A DNA stretch of 64,000 nt from JAOEGB01 sp041262585 (GTDB lineage Bacteria; Actinomycetota; Actinomycetes; Streptosporangiales; Streptosporangiaceae): NCBI RefSeq assembly GCF_041262585.1, contig NZ_JBGCBZ010000026.1, forward strand, positions 1-64,000, written 5' to 3'. The stretch's first letter is position 1, and the number at the start of each line of letters is the position of its first letter. Under the pieces are notes generated by a model that was not told where the DNA came from, did not search any database, and saw only the letters and a program-made list of their open reading frames with translations. The position numbers and the translations under genes were made by a program. This document shows positions 52,515 through 61,119 of the stretch, in pieces.

Positions 52515-53409
52515 TCACAACTCTGGCCGTGATCATCAGCTCGGCCAGCGGCGGGTTCGCCGGTGCGATCATCCTGTACGAGCCCCTGCGCGCGCTGCGG
52601 CACCGTGGCCTGCTCACGATGTCGCTGACCGCGCTCTGCTACAGGCGTTCTTCACCGTCCTCGGCTACGCGCCGTTCCCGATGGGCCTCGACGCCATCCA
52701 GCTCGGCCTCGTCTTCACCGGCTGGGGCGTGCTGGTCGCGATCTTCGCCGTTTTCGGGGCCCCGTGGCTGCAGAGGCGTTTCGGCATCGCCCGCACGCTG
52801 TACGCCAATCTTGCTCTGTTCGCCGTCACCGTGCTGGTCATCGCGATCTGGACGACGCACCCGGCCGTGCTGATCGCCGCCGTCGTCGTGGCGGGCATCT
52901 TCATCGGCGTGAACAACACGGTCACCACGCAGGCCGTCATGACCGTCTCTTCGGTCGAGCGCCCGATCGCCTCGGCCGCCTACGGGTTCGTCCGCTTCAT
53001 CGGTGGCGGCCTGGCCCCCTTCGTCGCCGGCAAGCTGGTGGAGTACACCAACCTGCACGTCCCCTTCTACATCGGAGCCGGGGTGCTCGTCCTCGGCATC
53101 CTCATCCTCTCCACCGCGCACAAGCATCTCGTCCACGCCGAGCGCGTACCTTCAGCAGTTGACCCCAATGACGTGCCCGCCGTCGGGCACGTGCTCCTCG
53201 GATCCGTTGAACACGGCGGAGTGGGACGGATGATGGCCGAGCACGCCAACCAGATCGGGGCACGGGTCGTCGTGATCGGAGCTCCGGCCCATGGCGGGAT
53301 CGCCGCCATGATGGACGCCAGCGCCAGCCACGAGCTGGAACGGCACGCACAGTGCCACATCCTCATCGTCAAGCCCACACTCGCGAGGACCGGCAGCGCG
53401 GCCGTCTGA
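52511..53409 (+). pseudogene. MFS transporter with C-terminal USP-like region, truncated and frameshifted
   Basis: A frame opens with GTG at 52511 inside the P450 stop and gives ...GAIILYEPLRALRHRGLLTMSLTALCY, the middle of an MFS exporter. It then breaks near 52640; another frame continues FFTVLGYAPFPMGLDAIQLGLVFTGWGVL to 53409, with IASAAYGFVRFIGGGLAPFVAGKLVEY. The first five to six membrane segments are absent. The end, DPNDVPAVGHVLLGSVEH...GRMMAEHANQIGARVVVIGAPAHGGI..HILIVKP, is a partial UspA fold. A functional pump is not expected. Confidence 0.8.
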
Positions 53410-53411
53410 TC

Positions 53412-53948
53412 TCAGGGAAGACAGCCGACGTACGCGAGGGCCTGCTTGAGCAGGACGCCGTGCCCGCCGGTCATCTCCTGCTGAACCATGGGCGACGCCG
53501 CCTCCTCCGGAGTGAACCAGACGAGGTCGAGAGCGTCCTGCCGGGGACGGCAGTCGCCCGCTACCGGCACCACATAGGCCAAGGACACCGCGTGCTGCCG
53601 AGGATCGTGGTACGGCGTGACGCCCTGTGTGGGGAAGTACTCGGCGATGGTGAACGGCTGGGGAGAGGGCGGGACGCGAGGAAGCGCCGTTGGGCCGAGG
53701 TCCTTCTCCAGGTGGCGCATGAGCGCGTCACGGACACGCTCGTGGTGCAGCACCCGGCCGGAGACGAGGGCGCGGCTGACCGTCCCGTCCGATCCGATGC
53801 GCAGCAGCAGGCCGACATGCGTGACCACTCCCGCCTCGTCGACTCTCACCGGCACGGCGTCGACGTAGAGGATCGGCATCCGCGCGCGGGTCAGTTCGAG
53901 CTCTTCGGGACTCAGCCAACCGGGCGTGGTTTCGGTCATTTCGGTCAT
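53412..53948 (-). CDS. Nudix-hydrolase-like protein (DUF4916 type)
   Basis: A 178-residue protein. It opens MTEMTETTPGWLSPEELELTRARMPILYVDAVPVRVDE, and RALVSGRVLHHERVRDALMRHLEKDLG corresponds to a degenerate Nudix box, lacking the full GX5EX7REUXEEXGU. HAVSLAYVVPVAGDCRPRQDALDLVWFTPEEA completes the fold. It matches the DUF4916 group found in actinomycetes; hydrolase activity is doubtful. Two ATGs, 53948 and 53939, are possible starts. It is convergent with the broken MFS gene, 2 bp apart. Confidence 0.85.
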   Translation of the reverse strand: MTEMTETTPGWLSPEELELTRARMPILYVDAVPVRVDEAGVVTHVGLLLRIGSDGTVSRALVSGRVLHHERVRDALMRHLEKDLGPTALPRVPPSPQPFTIAEYFPTQGVTPYHDPRQHAVSLAYVVPVAGDCRPRQDALDLVWFTPEEAASPMVQQEMTGGHGVLLKQALAYVGCLP

Positions 53949-54330
53949 TGGCCGATCGTACTTCCCTGCCCGCTCACCTTGCGAGATTGCCGGCCATCGC
54001 GGGTCAGGGCGTTTACATCGACCGTCTCGGCGATCTGATAGAGCGGCTTCAAAGACTGGCGGCGGACGCCAGAAATTCGCCACGAAATTCCTCAGATTTA
54101 TCATCCAGGAAGTGATCCGTCATCACGAGATGGCCGCGCGAAAGCCCTGAAGCCAGGTGTCCCCGCAAGTGTCCCGGACCGCTGCCGGTGGACGCCGTAC
54201 GTGTCGGACGCCAAGGGGCTGGCCATCGGCGTGTTCGAGACCCGGGCCGTCGCCTATCTGCAGTGATCGCCATGGCGTGACCGGCGCGTGGCCGTGCTGG
54301 GAGCGGCACGACCACGCGCGATCGGAAACG
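53949..54330. other. Gene-free interval
   Basis: The 382 bases between the Nudix-like start and the M28 peptidase stop contain only short frames without recognizable similarity. A fragment reading YVSDAKGLAIGVFETRAVAYLQ then stop (about 54195-54266, + strand) has protein-like composition but no identity I can assign. The Nudix gene promoter is presumably at its 53950 end. Confidence 0.5.
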
Positions 54331-55884
54331 TCAATCCGCGAGCGCCCCGTGGCTGTGCGCGGAGCCGGTCGCGGCGGTGCGGGCTGTCGCCGTGGTCCGG
54401 GTGTCCGGCCCGGGCAGGTCACGGCTGTACGCGTAGGCCACCGCGGCGGTGGCGATGGCCCCGGTGTTGAGTGCGAGGGCCTTGTCGTTGATGTTCGAGA
54501 TCGAGTCGCATGCCTGGTGGTAGCACGAGTCGTAGGCCTGGCCGGCCGTACCGCCGAACAGCGCCTGCTCCTGCGGCGTCTTGATGCCCTCGGCTCCGGT
54601 GAACAGGCCGCCCGCGGGGATTCCGGCGGCGATGAACGGCCCGTAGTCCGAGCGTCCGTCGAAGTCGGTGCCCACGTGGCCCTGCCGTACGGTGTCGAAG
54701 TACTTTTCGAAGAGCTTTTCGATCTCGTCCGAGCCCGCCGGGCCCGCCGGGGCGCCCGTGGCGTCGGAGTCGTCCCCGTCGTAGATCTTCAGCGCGTAGT
54801 TGGGGGAGGCGACCATGTCGAAGTTCAGGTACAGCTTGATCTTGGCCTGCTCCTCCGGCGACAGGTTGGCGACGTAGTGCTCCGAGCCGAGCAGGCCCAA
54901 CTCCTCGGCGCTCCAGAAGGAGAAGCGCAGCTTGTTCCGGGTGGGGAGCCCGCCGAGCTTCGACGCGATCTCCAAGATCGAGGCGCTGCCCGAGCCGTTG
55001 TCGTTGATGCCCGGCCCGGCGGGCACGCTGTCGAGATGGGCGCCGAGCTGGACGATCTTGTTCGGGTCTCCCCACTTCGAGTCGGCGATGATGTTGTGGG
55101 TCGTGCGGATCTCGCTGGTGGTGTCGGTCTTCACTCGGACGACCGTGCCCGCCGCGCCGGCCAGCTCCTGGCCGACCGCGAAGCTGGCCCCTACCACCGG
55201 GATCCTGACCGTCGGCTCGCCCAGAGTGCCCTGGAGAGTGTCGGTGCGGCCGGGCTGCCCCTCGTTGAGGATGATCGCCGCGGCCGCGCCCGCCGCCTGG
55301 GCGTTCTCCGCTTTGACCTGGAAGGTGCAGGTGCCGCGCTGGAGCAGGGCGATGTTGCCCGGCGTGAACGAGGCGAAGTCGGCGGGCTCGCACCCGGAGT
55401 TGGAGCTGCTCGGCGCGGGGCCGGGCGGCAGCACCAGGTCGACGTTCTGGACGGTGGCCGTGACATCGCCGGACCCCGAGTAGGTCATGGTGGCGAAGTC
55501 CCCGACGGCGCTGCCGTCGGGCGGGGTGGGGGCGTAGGTCTTGGGGGACGGGGAGATCCGCTGTAGGACGGCGGTGGAGTTCTCCCGGAAGTACGGGAAC
55601 TCGAACGGCTGCACGGTCACCTTGTAGCCGGCCTTCTGTAATTGGCCCGCCACGTAGGCGCGTGAGGCGTCGAAGCCGGCGGTACCCGCGGCGCGGGTGC
55701 CGCCGTTGGCGTTGGCGATTTCCTGCAGCTTCTGGAGGTGCTTCTTGATGCCGGCCACGGCCACCGATCGCGCCACCTGTGCGGGGTCGGGGTCCGCGCT
55801 CGCGGGTGCGGTCAGCGCGAGGGGAAGCATGAGCGAGGCCGCCGCGGTGGCGACTCCCGCTCTCATGCCGAGGGTGATGCGCAT
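54331..55884 (-). CDS. Secreted M28-family aminopeptidase with PA domain
   Basis: A 517-residue exported zinc peptidase. Residues 1-30 form a Sec signal peptide ending APASA. A protease-associated domain follows (GNIALLQRGTCTFQVKAENAQAAGAAAAIILNEGQPG), inserted before the M28 core. Zinc-site motifs are LGAHLDSVPAGPGINDNGSG and FWSAEELGLLGS, then LNFDMVASPNY and the late CYHQACDS. It resembles Streptomyces aminopeptidase and releases N-terminal residues outside the cell. ATG at 55884 follows AAGGAGA. Confidence 0.94.
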   Translation of the reverse strand: MRITLGMRAGVATAAASLMLPLALTAPASADPDPAQVARSVAVAGIKKHLQKLQEIANANGGTRAAGTAGFDASRAYVAGQLQKAGYKVTVQPFEFPYFRENSTAVLQRISPSPKTYAPTPPDGSAVGDFATMTYSGSGDVTATVQNVDLVLPPGPAPSSSNSGCEPADFASFTPGNIALLQRGTCTFQVKAENAQAAGAAAAIILNEGQPGRTDTLQGTLGEPTVRIPVVGASFAVGQELAGAAGTVVRVKTDTTSEIRTTHNIIADSKWGDPNKIVQLGAHLDSVPAGPGINDNGSGSASILEIASKLGGLPTRNKLRFSFWSAEELGLLGSEHYVANLSPEEQAKIKLYLNFDMVASPNYALKIYDGDDSDATGAPAGPAGSDEIEKLFEKYFDTVRQGHVGTDFDGRSDYGPFIAAGIPAGGLFTGAEGIKTPQEQALFGGTAGQAYDSCYHQACDSISNINDKALALNTGAIATAAVAYAYSRDLPGPDTRTTATARTAATGSAHSHGALAD

Positions 55885-55987
55885 TGGGCTCTCCTTCGGG
55901 TCCAATGACAGGGTTCCTCTGGTAGGCACTGATCGCGAAACTAACCGCTGCCGGGCCATCGGTGAAGGCCCTATATGTGGCCGGGGC

Positions 55988-56516
55988 CTAGCGGCGGTTG
56001 TCCTGGGTCCACATCGCGACGGCGAGGGCGACCCGGTCCTCGAAGCGCAGCGGGTTGCGGCCGGTCACCGCCTCGATCCGGGCGAGCCGGTGCCGGAGGG
56101 AGTTGACGTGCAGGAAAAGCGCCCGTGAGGTGGCTCCCACGGAGCCGTCGCAGTCGAGGAACACCCGCAGCGTGTCGACCAGCCGCGTGCCGGCCCGGCT
56201 CCTTCCCGACGAGAAGGCCGGAGAACGTGGCCAGATCTTCAGGACGGACGACCCCGCCGCGCCGCCGGGCCAGATCGAGCGCCGCCCGTCGGCTGCTCAG
56301 GGAGAGCAGGCGTCCGGTCTCCTGGCGGTCGTGTTCTTCGTCGCGGGCCGGGGCGAGCCGCTCGGCGAGCCATTCGGTGAAGCTGACGAACGGCACCTCC
56401 TGCGGCACCTCGAACTGCGGCAGCCCGAGCCGATCACAGGCGACGCGCAGCGCATCGGGAACCGCGGCGGTGACATCGCCCGTGCCGTACACGCTGCCCG
56501 CCCGGCGGCTGGTCAC
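55988..56516 (-). pseudogene. PucR/CdaR-family regulator remnant, frameshifted
   Basis: The C-terminal DNA-binding part is in one frame, ending LVDTLRVFLDCDGSVGATSRALFLHVNSLRHRLARIEAVTGRNPLRFEDRVALAVAMWTQDNRR at 55988, the PucR HTH_30 signature. The preceding part reads in another frame as SLSSRRAALDLARRRGGVVRPEDLATFSGLL, and no proper N-terminus is present. The junction of the two frames is near 56190-56215. The gene is therefore both frameshifted and 5'-truncated. Confidence 0.75.
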
Positions 56517-56542
56517 ACCGGAGGAGGTCGCCCTGGATCCGC

Positions 56543-57655
56543 CTACCTGGCGCTGTTCCTGATGAGGATCAGCGTGACCACGGTGACGATCGCCACGGCC
56601 GCGAGCGTGACGGCGAGGATCTTGGCGGTGCTGTACGGCCGCCGCCCGATCACCTCGCCGGTGTGGGCGTTCACCATCACGTTCCAGCTCTTGCCGCCGT
56701 GGAGATAGCTCAGGAACCAGACGGGCAGCAGCACCAGCTTGAACGCCACGTCGGAGTAGCGGGTGCCGACCGAGTGGACCCGCTGCTCGTCTCCTCCGAT
56801 GTCGTCGCGGCAGTCGGACTCGATGACCGGGGACATCTGTTCCTTGGCCAGATCGAGGCCGTCCTCCGGCTCGATGTCGTAGCGCACGGTCTGGAAACCC
56901 GCCAGATAATGCTCCTGGTACGGAATCACCTGGTCCAGTGGCCAGGGGGTGAGCTTCTCCAACTGCTCTGAGGCCACCCGGGTCGTACCGGCGACGAGCA
57001 CGTCGTCGAAGGCGCGCGAAACCGTGCCGGAGGCATGCGACCAGCGGGTCCGCATGACCTGGCGGGTCTCCGTCCGGGTCTCGCCGTTCGTCGTGACGGT
57101 GTACTCCTCGGTCTCCCAGTAGTGGTCGCCCCGCTGGCCGGTGTAGTCAGAGATCGTGTCCGCGTCGTATGTCCAGTACGGCAGGTAGGTCCCCTTGAAG
57201 GTCTCGGCCTCGGTCACCTTCTTGAGGGTGGAAGGGGCGAACCAACGAGAGGACGTCCAGGTGCGCAGCGCGGCGCGGGCGCCGTTCCGGTCGAGGCCGA
57301 AGGGGACGATCGCTTCGGGCGTGATCCGCCCGGTGGCTCCCGCATCGGCCACCAGCGGCGTGGCGCAGAACTGGCACCGTTCGGACAGCGTGTCGCTTTC
57401 CGTACGCGCCTGGCAGCCTGGGCAGACGAACAGCCGCGCCGCGCCGGCCGGTTCCCGTGATTTGAGCGGCATCTGGGCCAGCTCGGCGTAGCCGTGCTCG
57501 CGCACTCGCCGCGCGGCGGGCGCGATGGGCTGTTCCCGCTTGCAGTACGGGCAGCGCATGGCACTGGTGCCCGGGGCGTATTCCAGGGTGGCCCCGCACG
57601 ACTGGCACGGGTAGGAACGGGCGGTCGCTGCGGCGGTGGCGTCAGGGTCGGACAA
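56543..57655 (-). CDS. Zinc-ribbon membrane protein, YdjG-like
   Basis: A 370-residue protein with TTG start (GGAGG 7 bases upstream). It has two zinc ribbons: C17-x2-C20 with C35-x2-C38, and C78-x2-C81 with C94-x2-C97. A beta-rich middle (FKGTYLPYWTYDADTISDYTGQRG) follows, and then one membrane helix near 345-365. The form resembles the zinc-ribbon membrane protein that partners an SPFH protein in the Bacillus YdjFGHI phage-shock module. The SPFH gene is directly upstream, separated by 39 bp. A membrane-stress role is inferred from that. Confidence 0.88.
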   Translation of the reverse strand: MSDPDATAAATARSYPCQSCGATLEYAPGTSAMRCPYCKREQPIAPAARRVREHGYAELAQMPLKSREPAGAARLFVCPGCQARTESDTLSERCQFCATPLVADAGATGRITPEAIVPFGLDRNGARAALRTWTSSRWFAPSTLKKVTEAETFKGTYLPYWTYDADTISDYTGQRGDHYWETEEYTVTTNGETRTETRQVMRTRWSHASGTVSRAFDDVLVAGTTRVASEQLEKLTPWPLDQVIPYQEHYLAGFQTVRYDIEPEDGLDLAKEQMSPVIESDCRDDIGGDEQRVHSVGTRYSDVAFKLVLLPVWFLSYLHGGKSWNVMVNAHTGEVIGRRPYSTAKILAVTLAAVAIVTVVTLILIRNSAR

Positions 57656-57694
57656 GGCCGGTCCTCCGGAGGGAAAGGGGAGCGCGAGGCGGCC

Positions 57695-58822
57695 TCAGAC
57701 CTGCGGGGGCAGGGGCGGCGGGGTGCCGGCCATCAGCTGGGTCAGCTCGGGCACCTGGCCGGCCGGGAGCCAGGCGGGCATGCCCGCCCGCCAGACCAGG
57801 GTGGCGCCGGTCAGCGCACCCCCGCCCACGAGGCCGGAGAGCGAAGTGAGGTCGTACGGCCCCTGCTGCCGGCCGTCCACCGCGACGTACCACTGCACCT
57901 GCGGTGGAAGCGGCGGCGGGCCGACCGCCGCGGCGACCGGATTGGCCGGGACCGCTTGCGGGGCCGTTTGAGGGGTTACCCCGGCAGCCAGGCGCTGCCC
58001 GACGGCCATTCCCAGGCCAAGACCGATGCCTTCGCCCGCGCCTCCGGGGTTGCGGGCCGCGTCAGCGATCGCGTTCGCGGTCTGGAACCGGGTGTACTGG
58101 TCGAGATCGCCCGCGATGCCGATCCGGGTGCGGGTGTCGATCGCCGCCTCGACCTCCGCGGGCAGGGAGATGTTCTCGATGACGAACGTCGGCACCGATA
58201 CGCCGACCGGGGCCAGTTCTTCACTGACGACGGCCGCCAGCCGGACGCCCAGAGCGTCCTGCCGGCCCGCCAGGTCGAGCACGGGGACGTTCGCGGTGGC
58301 CAGCGCGTTCGCCAGCCGTCCGACGACCAGCTGCCGCAGGTATTCCCGCACCTCCTCGGTGCGGAACCGCGGGTCGGTCCCGGCCAGCTCCCGCAGGAGG
58401 GCGGCCGCGTCGGTGATCTGTACCGAGAGCGCGCCGAACGCCCGCAGCCGCACCATGCCGAATTCCGGGTCGCGTACGATGACCGGATTCTGGGTGCCCC
58501 ACTTCAAATCAGTGAACTGGCGGGTGTTCACGAAGTAGACCTCCGCCTTGAACGGCGAGTGGAAGCCGTACTTCCAGCCTTTCGACGTGGCGAGCAGCGG
58601 GAGGTTCCTCGTTTCGAGGACGTAGGTGCCGGGGGTGAAAACGTCGGCGATGCGGCCCTCGTTGACGAAGACGGCCGTCTGCGATTCCCGGACCACCAGC
58701 CGGGCGCCCATCTTGATTTCGTTCTCGTAGCGCGGGAAACGCCAGACAATGGTGTCCCTGCTGTCGTCCGTCCACTCGACGATATCGACGAACTCACCGC
58801 GGATGCGGTCCATCAAGCCCAC
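57695..58822 (-). CDS. SPFH-domain protein with GYF_2-like C-terminus, YdjI-like
   Basis: A 375-residue protein. Residues ~30-240 are an SPFH-like (virion-core/YdjI-type) domain: VRESQTAVFVNEGRIADVFTPGTYVLETRNLP and VYFVNTRQFTDLKWGTQNPVIVRD. A low-complexity Pro/Gln/Val linker leads to a GYF_2-type domain (QWYVAVDGRQQGPYDLTSLSGLV...WRAGMPAWLPAGQV, ~308-360). GTG at 58822 is used, with GGGGG just upstream; ATG 58813 is possible. It forms a two-gene unit with the zinc-ribbon protein. Confidence 0.9.
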   Translation of the reverse strand: MGLMDRIRGEFVDIVEWTDDSRDTIVWRFPRYENEIKMGARLVVRESQTAVFVNEGRIADVFTPGTYVLETRNLPLLATSKGWKYGFHSPFKAEVYFVNTRQFTDLKWGTQNPVIVRDPEFGMVRLRAFGALSVQITDAAALLRELAGTDPRFRTEEVREYLRQLVVGRLANALATANVPVLDLAGRQDALGVRLAAVVSEELAPVGVSVPTFVIENISLPAEVEAAIDTRTRIGIAGDLDQYTRFQTANAIADAARNPGGAGEGIGLGLGMAVGQRLAAGVTPQTAPQAVPANPVAAAVGPPPLPPQVQWYVAVDGRQQGPYDLTSLSGLVGGGALTGATLVWRAGMPAWLPAGQVPELTQLMAGTPPPLPPQV

Positions 58823-59053
58823 GTTTCCCCCGTCGTCACTTCGTAAATGCCGAGCGGCCCGTGCTCAGCGCCGCCGACGACCATAACAAGTGCCACAAAC
58901 AACGACCAGACCCTGTTTCCGGCTCGCCATGACCAGGGTCGACGCGCTTGGTGATCGAGGCGCCGCCACTTAGGAGGACTTGACGGGGGTTGTAGTAGCG
59001 TGCACAGGTCCCGCCGTGTTCAGCCGGGCGGGCCAAGAAAGTGTGAGGCTGTG

Positions 59054-60148
59054 ATGAGCCTTCTCGGGGTGCCGCTTCTCGTCGGGACGATCGTGCTGAC
59101 GGTCGCGGTGACGGTCGCGTCCGTGTGGATCGGTGGCCGGCTGCGCGGGCCGGCGCTGTCGCAGGGGGTGCGGCGAGCGGCGCTGGTCCTCCTCTGCCAG
59201 GTATGCGCGGTGCTCACCGTCGCGGTCGTCGTCAACGACCAGTTCGAGTTCTACGCCACGTGGGACGACCTGGCCGGTTCCAGCACCGGTGACGCGGCAG
59301 ACGCTCTCGTGCCGCTGACGTCACCCGGGCACGGGTTCCATGCCTCGACAAGCCAGAGATTCGTGCCGTTCGGCCAGGACGGAGTGCGGGTCGTCGACTA
59401 CGACGGGCCGAGAACGCACATCAAGGCACCGGTTTACGTGTGGCTGCCGCCGCAGTACGGCCAGCCTGCTCACAGGCACGAGCTGTTCCCTGTGATCGAG
59501 TTGCTGCCCGGTTATCCCGGACCCGTCCACAACTGGTTCACCATGCTCAACATCACCGGGCTTCTCACTCAGGAGATGGCGAGGGGCACGACGCGGCCGG
59601 CCATCCTCGTCGCTCCCACGATGCAGCTGGCACCAGGTCTTGACACCGACTGCACCGACATCCCGGGCGGCCCCCGCGCGGAGACCTGGGCCGCCGAAGA
59701 CGTCCGTGACATGGTGACCGCCAACTTCCGCGCTCGCAAGGACGGGGCGGGCTGGGCCGCGATGGGATATTCGGAGGGCGGTTTCTGCGCGGCCAAACTC
59801 GCCGTCCAGCATCCCGCGCAATTCGCGGCCGCCGTCAGCCTGTCCGGATACTTCACGCCGACCGCCCAGGCCGTAACACGATCGCCCGCTCTGTTGAAGG
59901 CCAACGATCTGCTCCAGGTGCTGGGGAAGCGCCATCCGCGGGTGTCGCTGCTGGTCATGGGCACCCGTCAGGACTCCGACACGGCACCGGACATCATGCG
60001 GCTGCGTCAGGTCGTTCGTGCCCCGACCCGGGTCTTCTCGTCCATCCTCCCCACCGGGGGCCACAACTACGGCATATGGAGCTCCATGCTGCCGGCGGCC
60101 CTCAAGTGGATCTCCAGTGAGCTGCACGACCCCCGTCGGCTCCATTAG
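59054..60148 (+). CDS. Alpha/beta-hydrolase esterase with N-terminal membrane segments
   Basis: A 364-residue protein. Two hydrophobic segments (residues ~5-30 and ~42-61) precede an extracellular alpha/beta hydrolase of the esterase D/Ag85-like kind: YVWLPPQYGQPAHRHELFPVIELLPGYPG, the nucleophile GYSEGG (Ser240) and a late GGHNYGIW with the probable catalytic His. It would hydrolyse an acyl ester or transfer acyl groups at the cell surface. The ATG at 59054 was chosen to include the first membrane segment. The SGNH gene follows 6 bp later. Confidence 0.9.
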   Translation: MSLLGVPLLVGTIVLTVAVTVASVWIGGRLRGPALSQGVRRAALVLLCQVCAVLTVAVVVNDQFEFYATWDDLAGSSTGDAADALVPLTSPGHGFHASTSQRFVPFGQDGVRVVDYDGPRTHIKAPVYVWLPPQYGQPAHRHELFPVIELLPGYPGPVHNWFTMLNITGLLTQEMARGTTRPAILVAPTMQLAPGLDTDCTDIPGGPRAETWAAEDVRDMVTANFRARKDGAGWAAMGYSEGGFCAAKLAVQHPAQFAAAVSLSGYFTPTAQAVTRSPALLKANDLLQVLGKRHPRVSLLVMGTRQDSDTAPDIMRLRQVVRAPTRVFSSILPTGGHNYGIWSSMLPAALKWISSELHDPRRLH

Positions 60149-60154
60149 TGACCT

Positions 60155-61012
60155 GTGGCAGAGGACGTGCTGTCGTTCAACGGACGTGACGTCGGCTCCC
60201 GTCGCTCACGGCGTGTCCAGGCGCGAATCGCGCGCCGGGCGCGGTTCCGGGCGCGAGCGACCCTCCTCTCCGTGATCGCAATCCTGGGCGTCCTGCTCGA
60301 CCTCCCGTCCGCCGGAGTGACGCGGAGCGGCACGGCGGCCCAGGTGACGACCGTGGTGGGGCTGGGCGACTCGGTGCCGGCCGGGTCCGCGTGCGACTGC
60401 AGCAGCTACGTATCGCTGATCGGCGAGGCCCTCGCGGCGAAGCAGGGCATGGACGTCGTCAGCGACAACCTCGCCACCGCCGGGCTCACCACCCAGGGCC
60501 TGCTCGACCAGATCGAGGGCGACTCCGCGCGGGAGACCCTGCTCTCCGCCGACCTGACGATCATCACGATCGGGGCCAACGACTTCGACAGCGGCGCCAT
60601 CGAGGACGACGACTGCGGGCCGAGCGCCGGCATGGCCTGCTACAAGGACGATCTGGTACGGCTACGCGTCAACATGGACGCCATCTTGGCCAAGGTGCGC
60701 TCACTGCAGACGCGGCCGGGAAGCCGGATCCTCGTGACCGGTTACTGGAACGTCTTCATGGACGGCGCCATGGGCAGGGCCGAAGGGGAGAGGTACGTCA
60801 CCAACAGCGACAGTCTCACACGGGCGGTGAACGACACGCTCGCCGCGTCGGCCCAGGCCGCGGGCGCACGGTATGTCGATCTGTACACGCCGTTCAAGGA
60901 ATACGGCGCGACCGGGGACGACACCACCCTCCTCGCCGCCGACGGCGACCATCCCGCCGCCACCGGCCACCAGTTGATCGCACGCCAGGTGCTCTCGGCC
61001 CTTCAGCGGTAG
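60155..61012 (+). CDS. SGNH/GDSL-family hydrolase
   Basis: A 285-residue exported hydrolase with a GTG start. A basic N-terminus and a membrane segment (~36-50) form a signal anchor or signal peptide. The SGNH blocks are GLGDSVPAG (Ser73), IGANDF and DGDHPAATGH, carrying the catalytic Asp/His. It is likely a lipase/esterase acting outside the membrane. It lies 6 bp after the esterase gene and probably shares its transcript. Two Cys pairs (ACDC, DDDC...MAC) may form disulfides. Confidence 0.92.
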   Translation: MAEDVLSFNGRDVGSRRSRRVQARIARRARFRARATLLSVIAILGVLLDLPSAGVTRSGTAAQVTTVVGLGDSVPAGSACDCSSYVSLIGEALAAKQGMDVVSDNLATAGLTTQGLLDQIEGDSARETLLSADLTIITIGANDFDSGAIEDDDCGPSAGMACYKDDLVRLRVNMDAILAKVRSLQTRPGSRILVTGYWNVFMDGAMGRAEGERYVTNSDSLTRAVNDTLAASAQAAGARYVDLYTPFKEYGATGDDTTLLAADGDHPAATGHQLIARQVLSALQR

Positions 61013-61119
61013 CCGTGCGCACGCCGCCGGCTCACTCGTTCGCGGCACCGGTTTTGTCATCCCCGTGCTCTAGTCTCCCGACCAATTGATCAAGTCTGGC
61101 TTATCTGGAGAGTGCGGAC

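Noticed and set aside
54195..54266. Possible C-terminal protein fragment YVSDAKGLAIGVFETRAVAYLQ
   Set aside because: Too short and without family assignment; left as part of a gene-free interval.
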